DNA of 11,855 bases from Gammaproteobacteria bacterium (GCA_012735335.1 JAAYHO010000128.1:1-11855); one strand, 5' to 3'. Counted from the stretch's first letter, positions 1 through 7,201 are shown. Numbers and translations are program-made. Notes: generated by a model not told the origin, from the sequence alone.

Positions 1-208
1 GCTCGAGACTGGTCACGAACGGGTCGAGGAAGCGGGTAAACACCGCCTGAATCAAGGCCTTCTTGGAGCCGAAGTGATAGTTGACCGCGGCCAGGTTCAC
101 CCCGGCCTTGCTGGTGATCAGACGCAGGGAGGTTTCTGCAAACCCCTTCTCGGCGAACAGGTGTTCCGCAGCATCCAGAATCCGCTCGACTGTTTCAGAC
201 TGTGCCAC
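1..208 (-). CDS. psrA: PsrA, TetR-family transcriptional regulator (5' part only)
   Basis: The first 69 residues of a TetR-family repressor are present; the rest lies beyond the left edge of the window. They form the N-terminal DNA-binding domain, with the helix-turn-helix at about residues 28-52 (core VNLAAVNYHFGSKKAL). The sequence closely resembles PsrA of Pseudomonas. PsrA is known to sense long-chain fatty acids, to repress its own gene and beta-oxidation genes, and to activate rpoS. The start is GTG at 206-208: an in-frame TAG lies two codons upstream (212-214), and a GGAG ribosome-binding site (215-218 on the reverse strand) sits at good spacing. The gene is divergent from lexA, the usual Pseudomonas arrangement. 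The palindrome and promoter just upstream fit autoregulation. The ligand-binding domain cannot be seen here, so the effector is taken from the family. Confidence 0.93.
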   Translation of the reverse strand, partial: MAQSETVERILDAAEHLFAEKGFAETSLRLITSKAGVNLAAVNYHFGSKKALIQAVFTRFLDPFVTSLE

Positions 209-232
209 AGACTACTCCGCCCAAATACGTGT

Positions 233-254
233 GTTTGAAACATACGTTTCAAAC
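233..254. promoter_or_regulatory. PsrA operator palindrome
   Basis: This is a perfect inverted repeat: GTTTGAAAC (233-241), spacer ATAC, GTTTCAAAC (246-254). It contains the GAAAC-N4-GTTTC core that matches the described PsrA recognition pattern (GAAAC-N2-4-GTTTC/G type). It lies 24 bases upstream of the psrA start and overlaps the likely psrA -10 element, so bound PsrA would block its own transcription. That PsrA binds here is inferred from motif and position. Confidence 0.85.
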
Positions 255-268
255 GTGCTTGATGTCAA
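239..268 (-). promoter_or_regulatory. Probable sigma-70 promoter of psrA
   Basis: On the reverse strand a perfect -35 TTGACA (263-268) is followed after 18 bases by TATGTT (239-244) as the -10, with the psrA GTG about 30 bases further on. The -10 and part of the spacer lie inside the PsrA palindrome. This was identified by eye from consensus matches. Confidence 0.6.
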
Positions 269-319
269 TCAGGATGTGTTTTACCACAGCCCGTCACCGG
301 TGCAAATGCCACGGGAGAC

Positions 320-347
320 TTGCGCCCGGCGCAATACTGTATACAAT
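320..347 (+). promoter_or_regulatory. Probable sigma-70 promoter of lexA-sulA
   Basis: TTGCGC (320-325) and TACAAT (342-347) are separated by 16 bases and fit a sigma-70 promoter facing lexA. The -10 element lies inside the first SOS box, as expected for a LexA-repressed promoter. The match is by eye and the -35 is imperfect. Confidence 0.5.
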
Positions 348-352
348 CACAG
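337..352. promoter_or_regulatory. LexA-binding SOS box 1
   Basis: CTGTATACAATCACAG matches the gammaproteobacterial LexA consensus CTG-N10-CAG with an AT-rich centre. It overlaps the likely -10 of the lexA promoter, so LexA binding would exclude RNA polymerase. Confidence 0.9.
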
Positions 353-355
353 TCA

Positions 356-371
356 CTGTATAGAAAAACAG
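356..371. promoter_or_regulatory. LexA-binding SOS box 2
   Basis: CTGTATAGAAAAACAG is a second CTG-N10-CAG box. It starts three bases after the first ends (19 bases centre to centre) and ends ten bases before the lexA ATG. Two tandem boxes also occur at the lexA promoter of E. coli and suggest tight, possibly cooperative autorepression. Confidence 0.9.
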
Positions 372-381
372 GCACCGAACA

Positions 382-993
382 ATGCAGAAACTTACCGCAC
401 GGCAACAGCAGGTACTGACCTTCATCAAGGAGTACTCCGCAGCCAATGGCTACCCCCCGACCCGGGTGGATATCGCCAGGGAGCTGGGCTTCCGCTCCCC
501 GAATGCCGCTGAGGATCACCTCAAGGCACTGGCACGCAAGGGCGCGATCGAGATGATTCCCGGCGCTTCCCGGGGCATTCGTCTGCCCGCCGAGCCGGAG
601 GCCGATGAAGACGAACACAGCCTGCCGGTGATCGGCCAGGTCGCTGCCGGTGCCCCCATCCTCGCCCAGGAACATATCGAGAACCACTGCCGCATCGACC
701 CGGACTTCTTCAGTCCCCGGGCCGATTACCTGCTGCGGGTAAAGGGCATGAGCATGAAGGACATCGGCATCTTCGATGGCGACCTGCTGGCGGTGCACCG
801 CACCAGTGAGGTGCGCAACGGTCAGGTGGTGGTGGCCCGGATTGACGACGAAGTGACGGTGAAACGCTTTCAGAAGCAGGGACGCAAGGTCTCACTGATT
901 GCTGAAAACCCCGAATTTGCCCCCATCGAGATCGATCTGGGCGAACAGGAACTGGTTATCGAAGGTTTGAGTGTTGGCGTTATCCGCCACTGA
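382..993 (+). CDS. lexA: LexA, SOS-response repressor and self-cleaving protease
   Basis: LexA represses DNA-damage genes. When RecA forms filaments on single-stranded DNA, LexA cleaves itself and the regulon is released. The 203-residue product has the usual length. Residues 1-70 form the winged helix-turn-helix ([14 protein letters not shown]... and the recognition region with [13 protein letters not shown]). The Ala89-Gly90 cleavage site lies in VAAGAP. The serine/lysine catalytic dyad is Ser124 (KGMSMKD) and Lys161 (VTVKRF), each offset by five from the E. coli residues, so the protein should be active. The ATG at 382 gives the canonical MQKLTARQQ start, although no strong Shine-Dalgarno sequence precedes it. 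Two SOS boxes upstream show autoregulation. sulA follows after 11 bases and is probably co-transcribed. Confidence 0.98.
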   Translation: MQKLTARQQQVLTFIKEYSAANGYPPTRVDIARELGFRSPNAAEDHLKALARKGAIEMIPGASRGIRLPAEPEADEDEHSLPVIGQVAAGAPILAQEHIENHCRIDPDFFSPRADYLLRVKGMSMKDIGIFDGDLLAVHRTSEVRNGQVVVARIDDEVTVKRFQKQGRKVSLIAENPEFAPIEIDLGEQELVIEGLSVGVIRH

Positions 994-1004
994 AGGAGTA
1001 GACC

Positions 1005-1493
1005 ATGCGATATGCGCGAAGCAAGGGTTCAATGCAACAGGCAGACCTGCTGCACAACGCCATGATGGCGTCACAACTGGGCATGCAGAGCCTGATCACT
1101 GCCCCGGTCAGCCAGGACGAGGCGGACGATCAGGTCGGCTCCAGCGAGATCTGTCTGAACGGCTCGCCCCGCCAGTGCCTGCAACTGCTGGCGCCGGTAC
1201 TGCGGGATCTGAGCCAGGCCAATAGCCCCGGCTGGCTGAGCCTGATCGACCCGCCGCTGCCGATCAGCCAGAAATGGCTGCGCGCATCCGGGCTGGACCC
1301 TCAGCGCATACTCATCATCCGCTCGCGGCGCGGCATGAATACACTGAAGTTGTGTTGCGAGATTCTCGAGCTGGGCTACAGCCACACGGTGGTCAGCTGG
1401 TTGCCGACCTCGGCGCACAATCAGATGCTTGATCGCGCAGCCCAGTCCGGCCATTGCGCCAGCCTGAATATCCGCATGGGCAGTCAGGCCTGA
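1005..1493 (+). CDS. sulA: SulA, SOS-induced cell-division inhibitor
   Basis: SulA binds FtsZ and blocks Z-ring assembly during DNA damage, halting division until repair; Lon then degrades it. The 162-residue product is of normal length. It carries the family's conserved blocks GWLSLIDPP (76-84), the WLRASGLDPQRILII stretch (91-105) and SHTVVSWLP (126-134). The first 50 or so residues are less recognisable, as is usual in this fast-evolving family. An AAGGAG ribosome-binding site (993-998) overlaps the last base of lexA and is well spaced from the ATG. No separate SOS box precedes sulA, so its damage induction should come from the lexA promoter. This lexA-sulA operon is typical of Pseudomonas, whereas E. 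coli keeps sulA elsewhere. Confidence 0.93.
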   Translation: MRYARSKGSMQQADLLHNAMMASQLGMQSLITAPVSQDEADDQVGSSEICLNGSPRQCLQLLAPVLRDLSQANSPGWLSLIDPPLPISQKWLRASGLDPQRILIIRSRRGMNTLKLCCEILELGYSHTVVSWLPTSAHNQMLDRAAQSGHCASLNIRMGSQA

Positions 1494-1511
1494 GCTGAGC
1501 CGCTCAGTTCA
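1491..1511 (+). terminator. Hairpin overlapping the sulA stop codon
   Basis: TGAGCTGAG (1491-1499) pairs with CTCAGTTCA (1503-1511) around a CCG loop, giving nine pairs including one G-U. The stem begins on the sulA stop codon. No T-run follows, so termination is uncertain; it may instead protect the 3' end of the mRNA. Confidence 0.4.
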
Positions 1512-1522
1512 CCCGATATCAG

Positions 1523-1540
1523 GCCGGGCGTGCGCCCGGC
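1523..1540. terminator. GC-rich hairpin between convergent genes
   Basis: GCCGGGC (1523-1529) and GCCCGGC (1534-1540) form a perfect seven-pair stem with a four-base loop. It lies between the ends of sulA (plus) and the small 77-residue gene (minus), where a two-way terminator would be expected. Neither side has a good T-run, so the call rests on position and stem strength. Confidence 0.5.
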
Positions 1541-1546
1541 TGCCGC

Positions 1547-1780
1547 TCAATGCAGAACCCGGTACTCGTCCAGATCCGGGTCCTCTTCCATGATCTGTCC
1601 GGCCACCTGCATGCCCGCACCAATCATGACCTTGGCCACTTCAACATAGTTGCCCTGCAGAAACTCTCTGGCTTCCTCGGAAAACTCGATCACCAGCAAC
1701 GGCTTGCCCTCCTCATCCGGACGGCGCAACGCCACCGTTCCGTCGGCCAGCTCAATGATCTCGAGAAAGGATGAAGGCAT
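1547..1780 (-). CDS. Small conserved acidic protein of unknown function
   Basis: This is a 77-residue protein of unknown function that I recognise only as a conserved Pseudomonas neighbour of sulA and topA. An N-terminal half likely to form beta strands (FLEIIELADGTVALRR, then PLLVIEFSEE) is followed by a predicted helix containing EVAKVMIGAGMQVAGQIM and an acidic tail (EEDPDLDEYRVLH). No signal peptide, metal-binding motif or membrane segment is visible, so it is probably cytoplasmic. The ATG at 1780 is preceded by a good AGGAGA ribosome-binding site. It is convergent with sulA and lies 125 bases downstream of topA on the same strand. Orientation and coding quality support a real gene. No role can be assigned. 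Confidence 0.85.
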   Translation of the reverse strand: MPSSFLEIIELADGTVALRRPDEEGKPLLVIEFSEEAREFLQGNYVEVAKVMIGAGMQVAGQIMEEDPDLDEYRVLH

Positions 1781-1859
1781 GGGGGTCTCCTGTCAGTCAA
1801 GCGCGGCAGTGTACCACAGCCGGCGCCAGGGATCAGGGGACTCAACCCCCGAATAGCCA

Positions 1860-1879
1860 GCAGCCCTCTGCAGGGCTGC
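1860..1879 (-). terminator. Possible topA terminator hairpin
   Basis: GCAGCCCT (1860-1867) and AGGGCTGC (1872-1879) form an eight-pair stem with a CTGC loop, 27 bases past the topA stop codon. The reverse-strand continuation (TGGCTATTC) lacks a proper T-run, so it may be a weak terminator or an mRNA-stabilising hairpin. Confidence 0.4.
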
Positions 1880-1905
1880 ATCAACATCCGGCTCGGATAT
1901 AGCTG

Positions 1906-4524
1906 TCAGCGTTTGCCTTTGCGGGCGTCTTCCACCACCCAGCTCTTGCCATCGTAGAAGGCCCGCCATCCGCTGGGTTTGCCTTCTATCTCGCTCTGCA
2001 CGTACTGCTCCTTGGTCTTGCGGCTGTAGCGCACCACCGTCGGGTTGCCCTCGGGGTCGGCTACCGGCGCCTTCATCAGGAAGTCGTATTTAGAGTCGAT
2101 CTCATGGGCATGGGGCAGCAACTCGCTGACCAGCGGCGCACGGGTTTCCCGGTTCTTCGGGAACTGACTGGCGGCCAGGAACAGACCGGAAGCACCATCG
2201 CGCAGCACATAGACATCATCCACCTTCTGGCAGCGCAGCTCCGGCATCAGTACCGGGTCCATCTTCGGCGGGGCTGCCTCACCACTGCGCAGCAGCTTGC
2301 GGGTGTTCTTGCACTCGCTGTTGGTGCAGCCGAAGTACTTGCCGAAACGGCCGGTCTTGAGCTGCATGTCATTACCGCACTTGTCGCACTCGATCAGCGG
2401 GCCGTCGTAACCCTTGATCTTGAACTGCCCCTGCTCGATCTCGAAACCGCTGCAGTCCGGGTTGTTACCGCACACATGCAGCTTGCGCTTCTCATCGACC
2501 AGATAGCTGTCCATCGCCGTGGAGCAAATCGGGCAGCGGCGCTTGGCGCGCAGCACGCGGGACTCGCCTTCCTCGTCATCGGCCGCGACTTCGTTACCGG
2601 GCACCAGGTTGACCGTTGCCTTGCAACGCTCTTTGGGTGGCAGGGCGTAGCCGGAGCAGCCGAGGAACACGCCGGTGGAGGCAGTACGGATCATCATCGG
2701 TCGACCGCAGTCAACACAGGGAATATCGGTCTGGGTAGGCTGGTTGGCCCGCATGCCCTGACCTTCAACAGTAGAGCCTGCTGCTTCCAGCTTCTTCTTG
2801 AAGTCGGCATAGAAGCGGTCGAGCACCTGTTTCCAGGCCAGCTCGCCCTCGGCCACGTCGTCGAGAGACTCTTCCATGCGCGCGGTGAAGTCGTAGCCCA
2901 TCAGATTGGGGAAGCTTTCATTCAACCGCTCGGTAACAATATCGCCCATCTTCTCGGCGTAGAAACGGCGGCTGTTCAGGGTGACATAGCCACGTTCCTG
3001 AATGGTCGAGATGATCGAAGCGTAGGTCGAGGGCCGACCGATGCCGCGCTTCTCCAGCTCCTTGACCAGAGCGGCTTCAGAGTAGCGCGCCGGTGGCTTG
3101 GTGAAGTGCTGTTTGGGGTCGAGTTTGACCAGCCCCAGCACATTGTCCACCTGCATGTCCGGCAGCACCTCATCCTCGCCGCCCTTGCCCAGTGGCGGCA
3201 GTACCTTGGTGAAACCGTCAAACTGCAGGATACGACCGCGGGCACGCAGCTCGAAGTTACCCGCCTGCACGCTGATGGTGGTCGACAGGTATTTGGCCGG
3301 CGGCATCTGACAGGCCACAAACTGCCGCCAGATCAGTTCATACAACCGCTCGGCATCGCGCTCCATACCCTTCAGCTCGGTGGCCTTGAGCTTTACCTCA
3401 GAGGGGCGGATGGCTTCGTGCGCTTCCTGGGCATTGGCCTTGCTGCCATACACATTGGGTGCGTCGGGCAGATACTGACTGCCGAAATTCTTTTCTATAT
3501 AACCACGGACCATACCCACCGCGTCCGCCGACAGGTTGGTCGAGTCGGTTCGCATATAGGTGATATAACCCGCCTCGTACAGACGCTGGGCCATCATCAT
3601 GGTCTTCTTTACACTGAAGCCCAGCCGCGTGCTGGCGGCCTGCTGCAGAGTGGAGGTAATGAAGGGCGCACCCGGCTTGGTACTGGTCGGCCGCGCGTCG
3701 CGCTTGACCACCTGGTAGGCGGCATCTTTCAGCTGGGCCAGCGCCTGGTCGGTCTGCTCCTTGTTCAGCGGGCGGAAGGTCTCGCCGTTTTCCTTGACCA
3801 CCTCGAAGCGCACCGATTCGCTCTTCGGTGTGGTCAGATCGGCATGCACCTCCCAGAACTCTTCCGGTACGAAGGCTCGGATTTCCCGCTCGCGATCGAC
3901 GATCAGCTTGACCGCTACCGACTGCACCCGCCCGGCGGACAGGCCACGGGCGATCTTCTGCCACAGCAGCGGCGAGACCATGTAGCCCACCACCCGGTCG
4001 AGGAAGCGCCGGGCCTGCTGGGCGTTGACCCGATTCATGTCCAGTTCGCTGGGCTGGGCAAAGGCTTCCTGGATGGCCTTCTTGGTAATCTCGTTGAACA
4101 CTACCCGACGGTAGCGGCTTTCATCACCACCAATGGACTCGCGCAGGTGCCAGGCAATCGCCTCACCCACGCGGTCCAAGTCCGTTGCCAGATAGATGGT
4201 ATCGGCTTCCTTGGCCAGGCGACGCAGTTCGTCGATGACCTTTTCCTTGCCCGGCAGAATTTCGTAGCGCGCCGCCCAACCATTCTCGGGGTCAACCCCC
4301 ATGCGCTTGACCAGTTGCATTCTGGCCTTGGTCGCCTTGTCGACTTCCGGTGCCGACGCAGCCTTGGCTCCACCCTTGGGTTTGCTCTCGGTCTTGCTGC
4401 TGCCACTGGTAGGCAGATCACGAATATGGCCGATACTCGACTTCACCACAAAGTCATTGCCAAGATATTTGTTGATCGTCTTGGCCTTGGCAGGTGACTC
4501 CACAATGACCAGTGCTTTTCCCAT
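1906..4524 (-). CDS. topA: DNA topoisomerase I (type IA), with altered Toprim triad
   Basis: Topoisomerase I relaxes negative supercoils by transient single-strand cleavage through a tyrosine, balancing gyrase. The 872-residue product is full length for Pseudomonas TopA. The Toprim domain occupies about 1-155 ([12 protein letters not shown] with Glu9; a Lys/Ala-rich insert at about 40-65). The active-site tyrosine is Tyr323 in [12 protein letters not shown], and the type IA core runs to about 600. Three C-terminal four-cysteine zinc fingers follow (C603/606/623/634, C664/667/685/691, C713/716/733/738), then a further C-terminal domain. The oddity is at 115-121: the sequence reads DLDRVGE where the family has DLDREGE, so the third acid of the DxDxE metal triad is Val119 (codon GTG, 4168-4170). 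Everything else appears intact. The start follows GAGG at rather long spacing (13 bases) but gives the canonical [18 protein letters not shown]-terminus. Confidence 0.97.
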   Translation of the reverse strand: MGKALVIVESPAKAKTINKYLGNDFVVKSSIGHIRDLPTSGSSKTESKPKGGAKAASAPEVDKATKARMQLVKRMGVDPENGWAARYEILPGKEKVIDELRRLAKEADTIYLATDLDRVGEAIAWHLRESIGGDESRYRRVVFNEITKKAIQEAFAQPSELDMNRVNAQQARRFLDRVVGYMVSPLLWQKIARGLSAGRVQSVAVKLIVDREREIRAFVPEEFWEVHADLTTPKSESVRFEVVKENGETFRPLNKEQTDQALAQLKDAAYQVVKRDARPTSTKPGAPFITSTLQQAASTRLGFSVKKTMMMAQRLYEAGYITYMRTDSTNLSADAVGMVRGYIEKNFGSQYLPDAPNVYGSKANAQEAHEAIRPSEVKLKATELKGMERDAERLYELIWRQFVACQMPPAKYLSTTISVQAGNFELRARGRILQFDGFTKVLPPLGKGGEDEVLPDMQVDNVLGLVKLDPKQHFTKPPARYSEAALVKELEKRGIGRPSTYASIISTIQERGYVTLNSRRFYAEKMGDIVTERLNESFPNLMGYDFTARMEESLDDVAEGELAWKQVLDRFYADFKKKLEAAGSTVEGQGMRANQPTQTDIPCVDCGRPMMIRTASTGVFLGCSGYALPPKERCKATVNLVPGNEVAADDEEGESRVLRAKRRCPICSTAMDSYLVDEKRKLHVCGNNPDCSGFEIEQGQFKIKGYDGPLIECDKCGNDMQLKTGRFGKYFGCTNSECKNTRKLLRSGEAAPPKMDPVLMPELRCQKVDDVYVLRDGASGLFLAASQFPKNRETRAPLVSELLPHAHEIDSKYDFLMKAPVADPEGNPTVVRYSRKTKEQYVQSEIEGKPSGWRAFYDGKSWVVEDARKGKR

Positions 4525-4624
4525 GGGTATTGGTATTCCTCAATCTATGAATCCATCTGGCCCGTCGATTCAGGGCCTGCGCTGACGCCACCGACGAGCG
4601 GCGGGCACTCCGGAGGGCCAGAGC

Positions 4625-4852
4625 CTACACGTCTTCGCTGACAAAGGTAAAGCGTGGCAACGTTTTGCCATCAACCTGCACCTGTTCGACAAACATCTCC
4701 AGCGGCCTGACCCACAGGTCAAAATCGCCGTACAGGGTACGGTAGACCACCATCCATTCCTCGGTCTCCGAATGCCGCGCGACATCAATGACCTGATAGT
4801 CCATGCCTTTATAGTGGCGATAGCGGCCGGGCTTGAGCTTCATGTTTTTCAT
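4625..4852 (-). CDS. DUF1653 family protein
   Basis: This 75-residue soluble protein matches the DUF1653 family pattern: KPGRYRHYKGMDYQVIDVARHSETEEWMVVYRTLYGDFDLWVRPLEMF in outline, with the hallmark GRYRHYKG near the N-terminus and the VVYRTLYGD and WVRPLEMF blocks in the middle. Proteins of this family are small, beta-rich and of unknown function. It lies 100 bases upstream of topA on the same strand, as in other Pseudomonas. Two starts are possible, ATG at 4852 (MKNMKLKPG) or ATG at 4843 (MKLKPG). Neither has a strong ribosome-binding site; the longer form is given. No function can be inferred beyond family membership. Confidence 0.9.
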   Translation of the reverse strand: MKNMKLKPGRYRHYKGMDYQVIDVARHSETEEWMVVYRTLYGDFDLWVRPLEMFVEQVQVDGKTLPRFTFVSEDV

Positions 4853-4914
4853 CTCTGAATTTGTGTGATTGCGGATTTATACGCCCGGACATTGGAGCTG
4901 CTGACAAGACACAG

Positions 4915-5007
4915 CGTCATTGCGAGCCTCGCAGAGGCGCGGCAATCCATGCTGCCGGCAACGCCGAGGCCGTGGATTGCCGCGTCGCTGTGCTCCTCGC
5001 AATGACG
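4915..5007. repeat. 93-base palindromic intergenic repeat (MITE/REP-like)
   Basis: The outer arms CGTCATTGCGAG (4915-4926) and CTCGCAATGACG (4996-5007) are perfect 12-base inverted repeats. The inner arms CGCGGCAATCCA (4938-4949) and TGGATTGCCGCG (4973-4984) form a second perfect 12-base pair. The whole element can fold into one long interrupted hairpin. This sequence type (TCATTGCGAG...GCGGCAATCC) is a widespread dispersed bacterial repeat and often generates spurious reading frames. It lies between the DUF1653 start and the end of the VWA gene, 17 bases past that gene's stop codon, so it could also act on 3' ends. No transposase is encoded. Confidence 0.85.
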
Positions 5008-5024
5008 TGCTGGTCGCGGGCAGG

Positions 5025-6203
5025 CTACTTGGCCAGATACCGCATGCCCTGCTCCAGCCCTTCCAGCGTCAGCGGATACATCTGGTCTTCCATCAGATCC
5101 TGAATGATGCGGGTCGAGGTGGTGTAGTTCCAGGCATCCCGGGGATAGGGGTTGATCCAGATCATCTTGGGGAATTTTTCCCGCATGCGGGTGATCCAGA
5201 CGTGTCCGGCCTCCTCGTTCCAATGCTCGACACTGCCACCGGGCTGGGTAATCTCGTAGGGTGCCATGGCCGCATCGCCGACGATCACTACCTTGTAGTC
5301 GGCACCGTACTTGTGGATGACGTCCATGGTCGGAATACGCTCCTGGGTACGGCGCATATTGTCCTTCCACACCGACTCGTACAGACAGTTGTGGAAGTAG
5401 TAGTACTCCAGGTGCTTGAACTCGGTACGGCAGGCGGAGAACAGCTCCTCGCAGACCTTGATATGCGAGTCCATCGAACCGCCGATATCGAACAGCAGCA
5501 GCAGCTTCACCGCATTGCGTCGCTCCGGGCGCATCTGGATATTCAGCAGCCCACCGTCCTTGGCGGTATGGTCGATGGTGCTGTCGATATCCAGCTCTTC
5601 GGCGGCGCCGGTACGGGCGAACTTGCGCAATCGACGCAGGGCCACCTTGATGTTGCGCGTACCCAGTTCCACCTGGTCATCCAGGTTCTTGTATTCGCGC
5701 TGCTCCCAGACCTTGGCCGCCCGCCCCTGGCGCTTGCCGGCATCGCCGACGCGGACACCCATGGGGTTGTAGCCGCCGGAGCCGAAGGGGCTGGTGCCGC
5801 CGGTACCGATCCACTTGTTGCCGCCGGCGTGGCGCTCCTTCTGCTCTTCGAGGCGCTTCTTGAACTCCTCGATCAGCTTGTCCAGCCCGCCGAGGGACTG
5901 GATCTGCTCGCGCTCTTCATCGGTCAGCAGGCGCTCGAACTCCTTGCGCAGCCAATCCTCCGGGATCAGCGCTTCCAGCAGCTCGTTGAGGTTCTGCAGG
6001 CCGTTGAAATAGGCGCCGAAGGCCCGGTCGAACTTGTCGAAATGGCGCTCGTCCTTGACCATCACCGTGCGCGCCAGATAGTAGAACTCGTCCATATCGG
6101 CGAACACCACGTGGTGCTTCAGCGCATTGATCAGATCCAGCAACTCACGCACCGATACCGGCACCTTCGCTGCGCGCATCTCATTGAATAGATTGAGTAG
6201 CAT
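5025..6203 (-). CDS. VWA-domain (CoxE-like) protein, partner of the MoxR ATPase
   Basis: This is a 392-residue cytoplasmic protein with no signal peptide or membrane segment. An N-terminal helical region (1-125, rich in charged residues) is followed by a Gly-rich linker (127-160) and a C-terminal von Willebrand A domain from about 230. The metal-ion-dependent adhesion site reads DIGGSMDSH (Asp239, Gly241, Ser243); glycine replaces the usual first serine of DxSxS, as I recall for CoxE-like proteins. A later VGDAAM (Asp310) probably supplies the distal acidic ligand. VWA proteins of this type work with MoxR AAA+ ATPases in protein or metal-cofactor assembly, and the gene lies just downstream of one. 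The ATG at 6203 is preceded by GAGAGG at good spacing. The client protein is unknown. Confidence 0.9.
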   Translation of the reverse strand: MLLNLFNEMRAAKVPVSVRELLDLINALKHHVVFADMDEFYYLARTVMVKDERHFDKFDRAFGAYFNGLQNLNELLEALIPEDWLRKEFERLLTDEEREQIQSLGGLDKLIEEFKKRLEEQKERHAGGNKWIGTGGTSPFGSGGYNPMGVRVGDAGKRQGRAAKVWEQREYKNLDDQVELGTRNIKVALRRLRKFARTGAAEELDIDSTIDHTAKDGGLLNIQMRPERRNAVKLLLLFDIGGSMDSHIKVCEELFSACRTEFKHLEYYYFHNCLYESVWKDNMRRTQERIPTMDVIHKYGADYKVVIVGDAAMAPYEITQPGGSVEHWNEEAGHVWITRMREKFPKMIWINPYPRDAWNYTTSTRIIQDLMEDQMYPLTLEGLEQGMRYLAK

Positions 6204-6232
6204 GTATCAGCCTCTCAGGGAAACTTGGATAG

Positions 6233-6344
6233 CCCCTCTCCCCTTGCGGGGCGAAAGCGGAACAAGCGAAGCACTGCTTCGCCCGCGTGAGCGCCCTGAG
6301 CTCTGCGAAGGGCCGGGGCGCGGCAGCGGGGTTGGGGAGAGGGG
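6233..6344. repeat. 112-base inverted-repeat element between moxR and VWA genes
   Basis: The outer arms CCCCTCTCCCC (6233-6243) and GGGGAGAGGGG (6334-6344) are perfect 11-base inverted repeats. Inside, GCGAAGCA (6266-6273) and TGCTTCGC (6275-6282) form a further eight-base inverted repeat. The CCCTCTCCCC...GGGGAGAGGG ends resemble a common class of dispersed intergenic repeat in proteobacterial genomes. It fills most of the 152-base gap between the two genes of one probable transcript, so its hairpin would be transcribed. It differs in sequence from the 4915-5007 repeat. Confidence 0.75.
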
Positions 6345-6355
6345 GAAAAGCCGGA

Positions 6356-7201
6356 TCAGCGGTTCTGCCGCCGGGTCATGAACGCCAGCCGCTCGAGTAA
6401 CTGCACATCCTGCTCGTTCTTCACCAGCGCGCCGTACAGCGGCGGGATGGCCTTGGTCGGGTCACGATCGCGCAGCACCGCTTCGGGGATGTCATCGGCC
6501 ATCAGCAGCTTCAACCAGTCAACCAGCTCAGAGGTGGACGGCTTCTTCTTCAGTCCCGGCACCTTGCGCACATCGAAGAAGATATCCATGGCTTCGCTGA
6601 GCAGATCCTTCTTGATGTTCGGATAGTGCACATCAACGATACGCTGCATGGTGTCCCGGTCGGGGAAGGCGATGTAATGGAAGAAGCAGCGGCGCAGGAA
6701 GGCGTCCGGCAGCTCCTTTTCGTTGTTCGAGGTAATGATGATGATCGGGCGCTGTCTGGCCTTGATCGTCTCGTTGGTTTCGTAAACGAAGAACTCCATC
6801 TTGTCGAGTTCCTGCAACAGGTCGTTGGGGAACTCGATGTCGGCCTTGTCGATCTCGTCGATCAGCAGGATGGCCCGCTCTTCGGACTCGAAGGCCTCCC
6901 ACAGCTTGCCCTTCTTGATGTAGTTGCGCACATCGTGCACCTTTTCCACCCCCAGCTGGGAGTCGCGCAGGCGGCTGACCGCGTCGTACTCGTACAGCCC
7001 CTGATGGGCCTTGGTGGTGGACTTGATGTGCCAGGTGATCAGTTTGGCGCCCAGCGCGTCAGCCAGCTGTTCGGCGAGCATGGTCTTGCCGGTGCCCGGC
7101 TCACCCTTGATCAGCAGCGGGCGCTCCAGGGTGATGGCAGCATTGACGGCGAGCTTGAGATCGTCTGTAGCGACGTAGGACTGGGTACCTTCGAACTTCA
7201 T
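6356..7201 (-). CDS. MoxR-family AAA+ ATPase
   Basis: This is a 281-residue ATPase consisting of one AAA+ module. Walker A is GEPGTGKT (33-40), Walker B is ILLIDEID (111-118), sensor 1 is TSNN (157-160) and the arginine finger region is FLRRC (169-172); all key residues are present, so it should hydrolyse ATP. MoxR ATPases form rings and act as chaperones that help mature enzymes or insert metals, usually with a VWA protein encoded next door, as here. From memory it resembles the PA2707 subfamily of MoxR proteins, which also lies near cysK in P. aeruginosa; that subfamily assignment is tentative. The ATG at 7201 has an AAGGA site eight bases upstream, and a convincing promoter lies 64 bases before it. 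Confidence 0.92.
   Translation of the reverse strand: MKFEGTQSYVATDDLKLAVNAAITLERPLLIKGEPGTGKTMLAEQLADALGAKLITWHIKSTTKAHQGLYEYDAVSRLRDSQLGVEKVHDVRNYIKKGKLWEAFESEERAILLIDEIDKADIEFPNDLLQELDKMEFFVYETNETIKARQRPIIIITSNNEKELPDAFLRRCFFHYIAFPDRDTMQRIVDVHYPNIKKDLLSEAMDIFFDVRKVPGLKKKPSTSELVDWLKLLMADDIPEAVLRDRDPTKAIPPLYGALVKNEQDVQLLERLAFMTRRQNR

Noticed and set aside
2104..4497. 797-codon open frame on the plus strand opposite topA
   Set aside because: It is fully antisense to a clearly conserved gene, and its product has low-complexity composition and no recognisable domain. It is a by-product of high-GC codon use.
4849..5370. 173-codon minus-strand frame reading through the repeat
   Set aside because: Part of the product is translated repeat sequence (RHCEEHSDAAIHG type), a known source of spurious annotations, and the rest overlaps the VWA gene out of frame.
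4920..6191. 423-codon plus-strand frame across the VWA gene
   Set aside because: It begins inside the palindromic repeat and continues antisense to the VWA gene; there is no ribosome-binding site or recognisable family.
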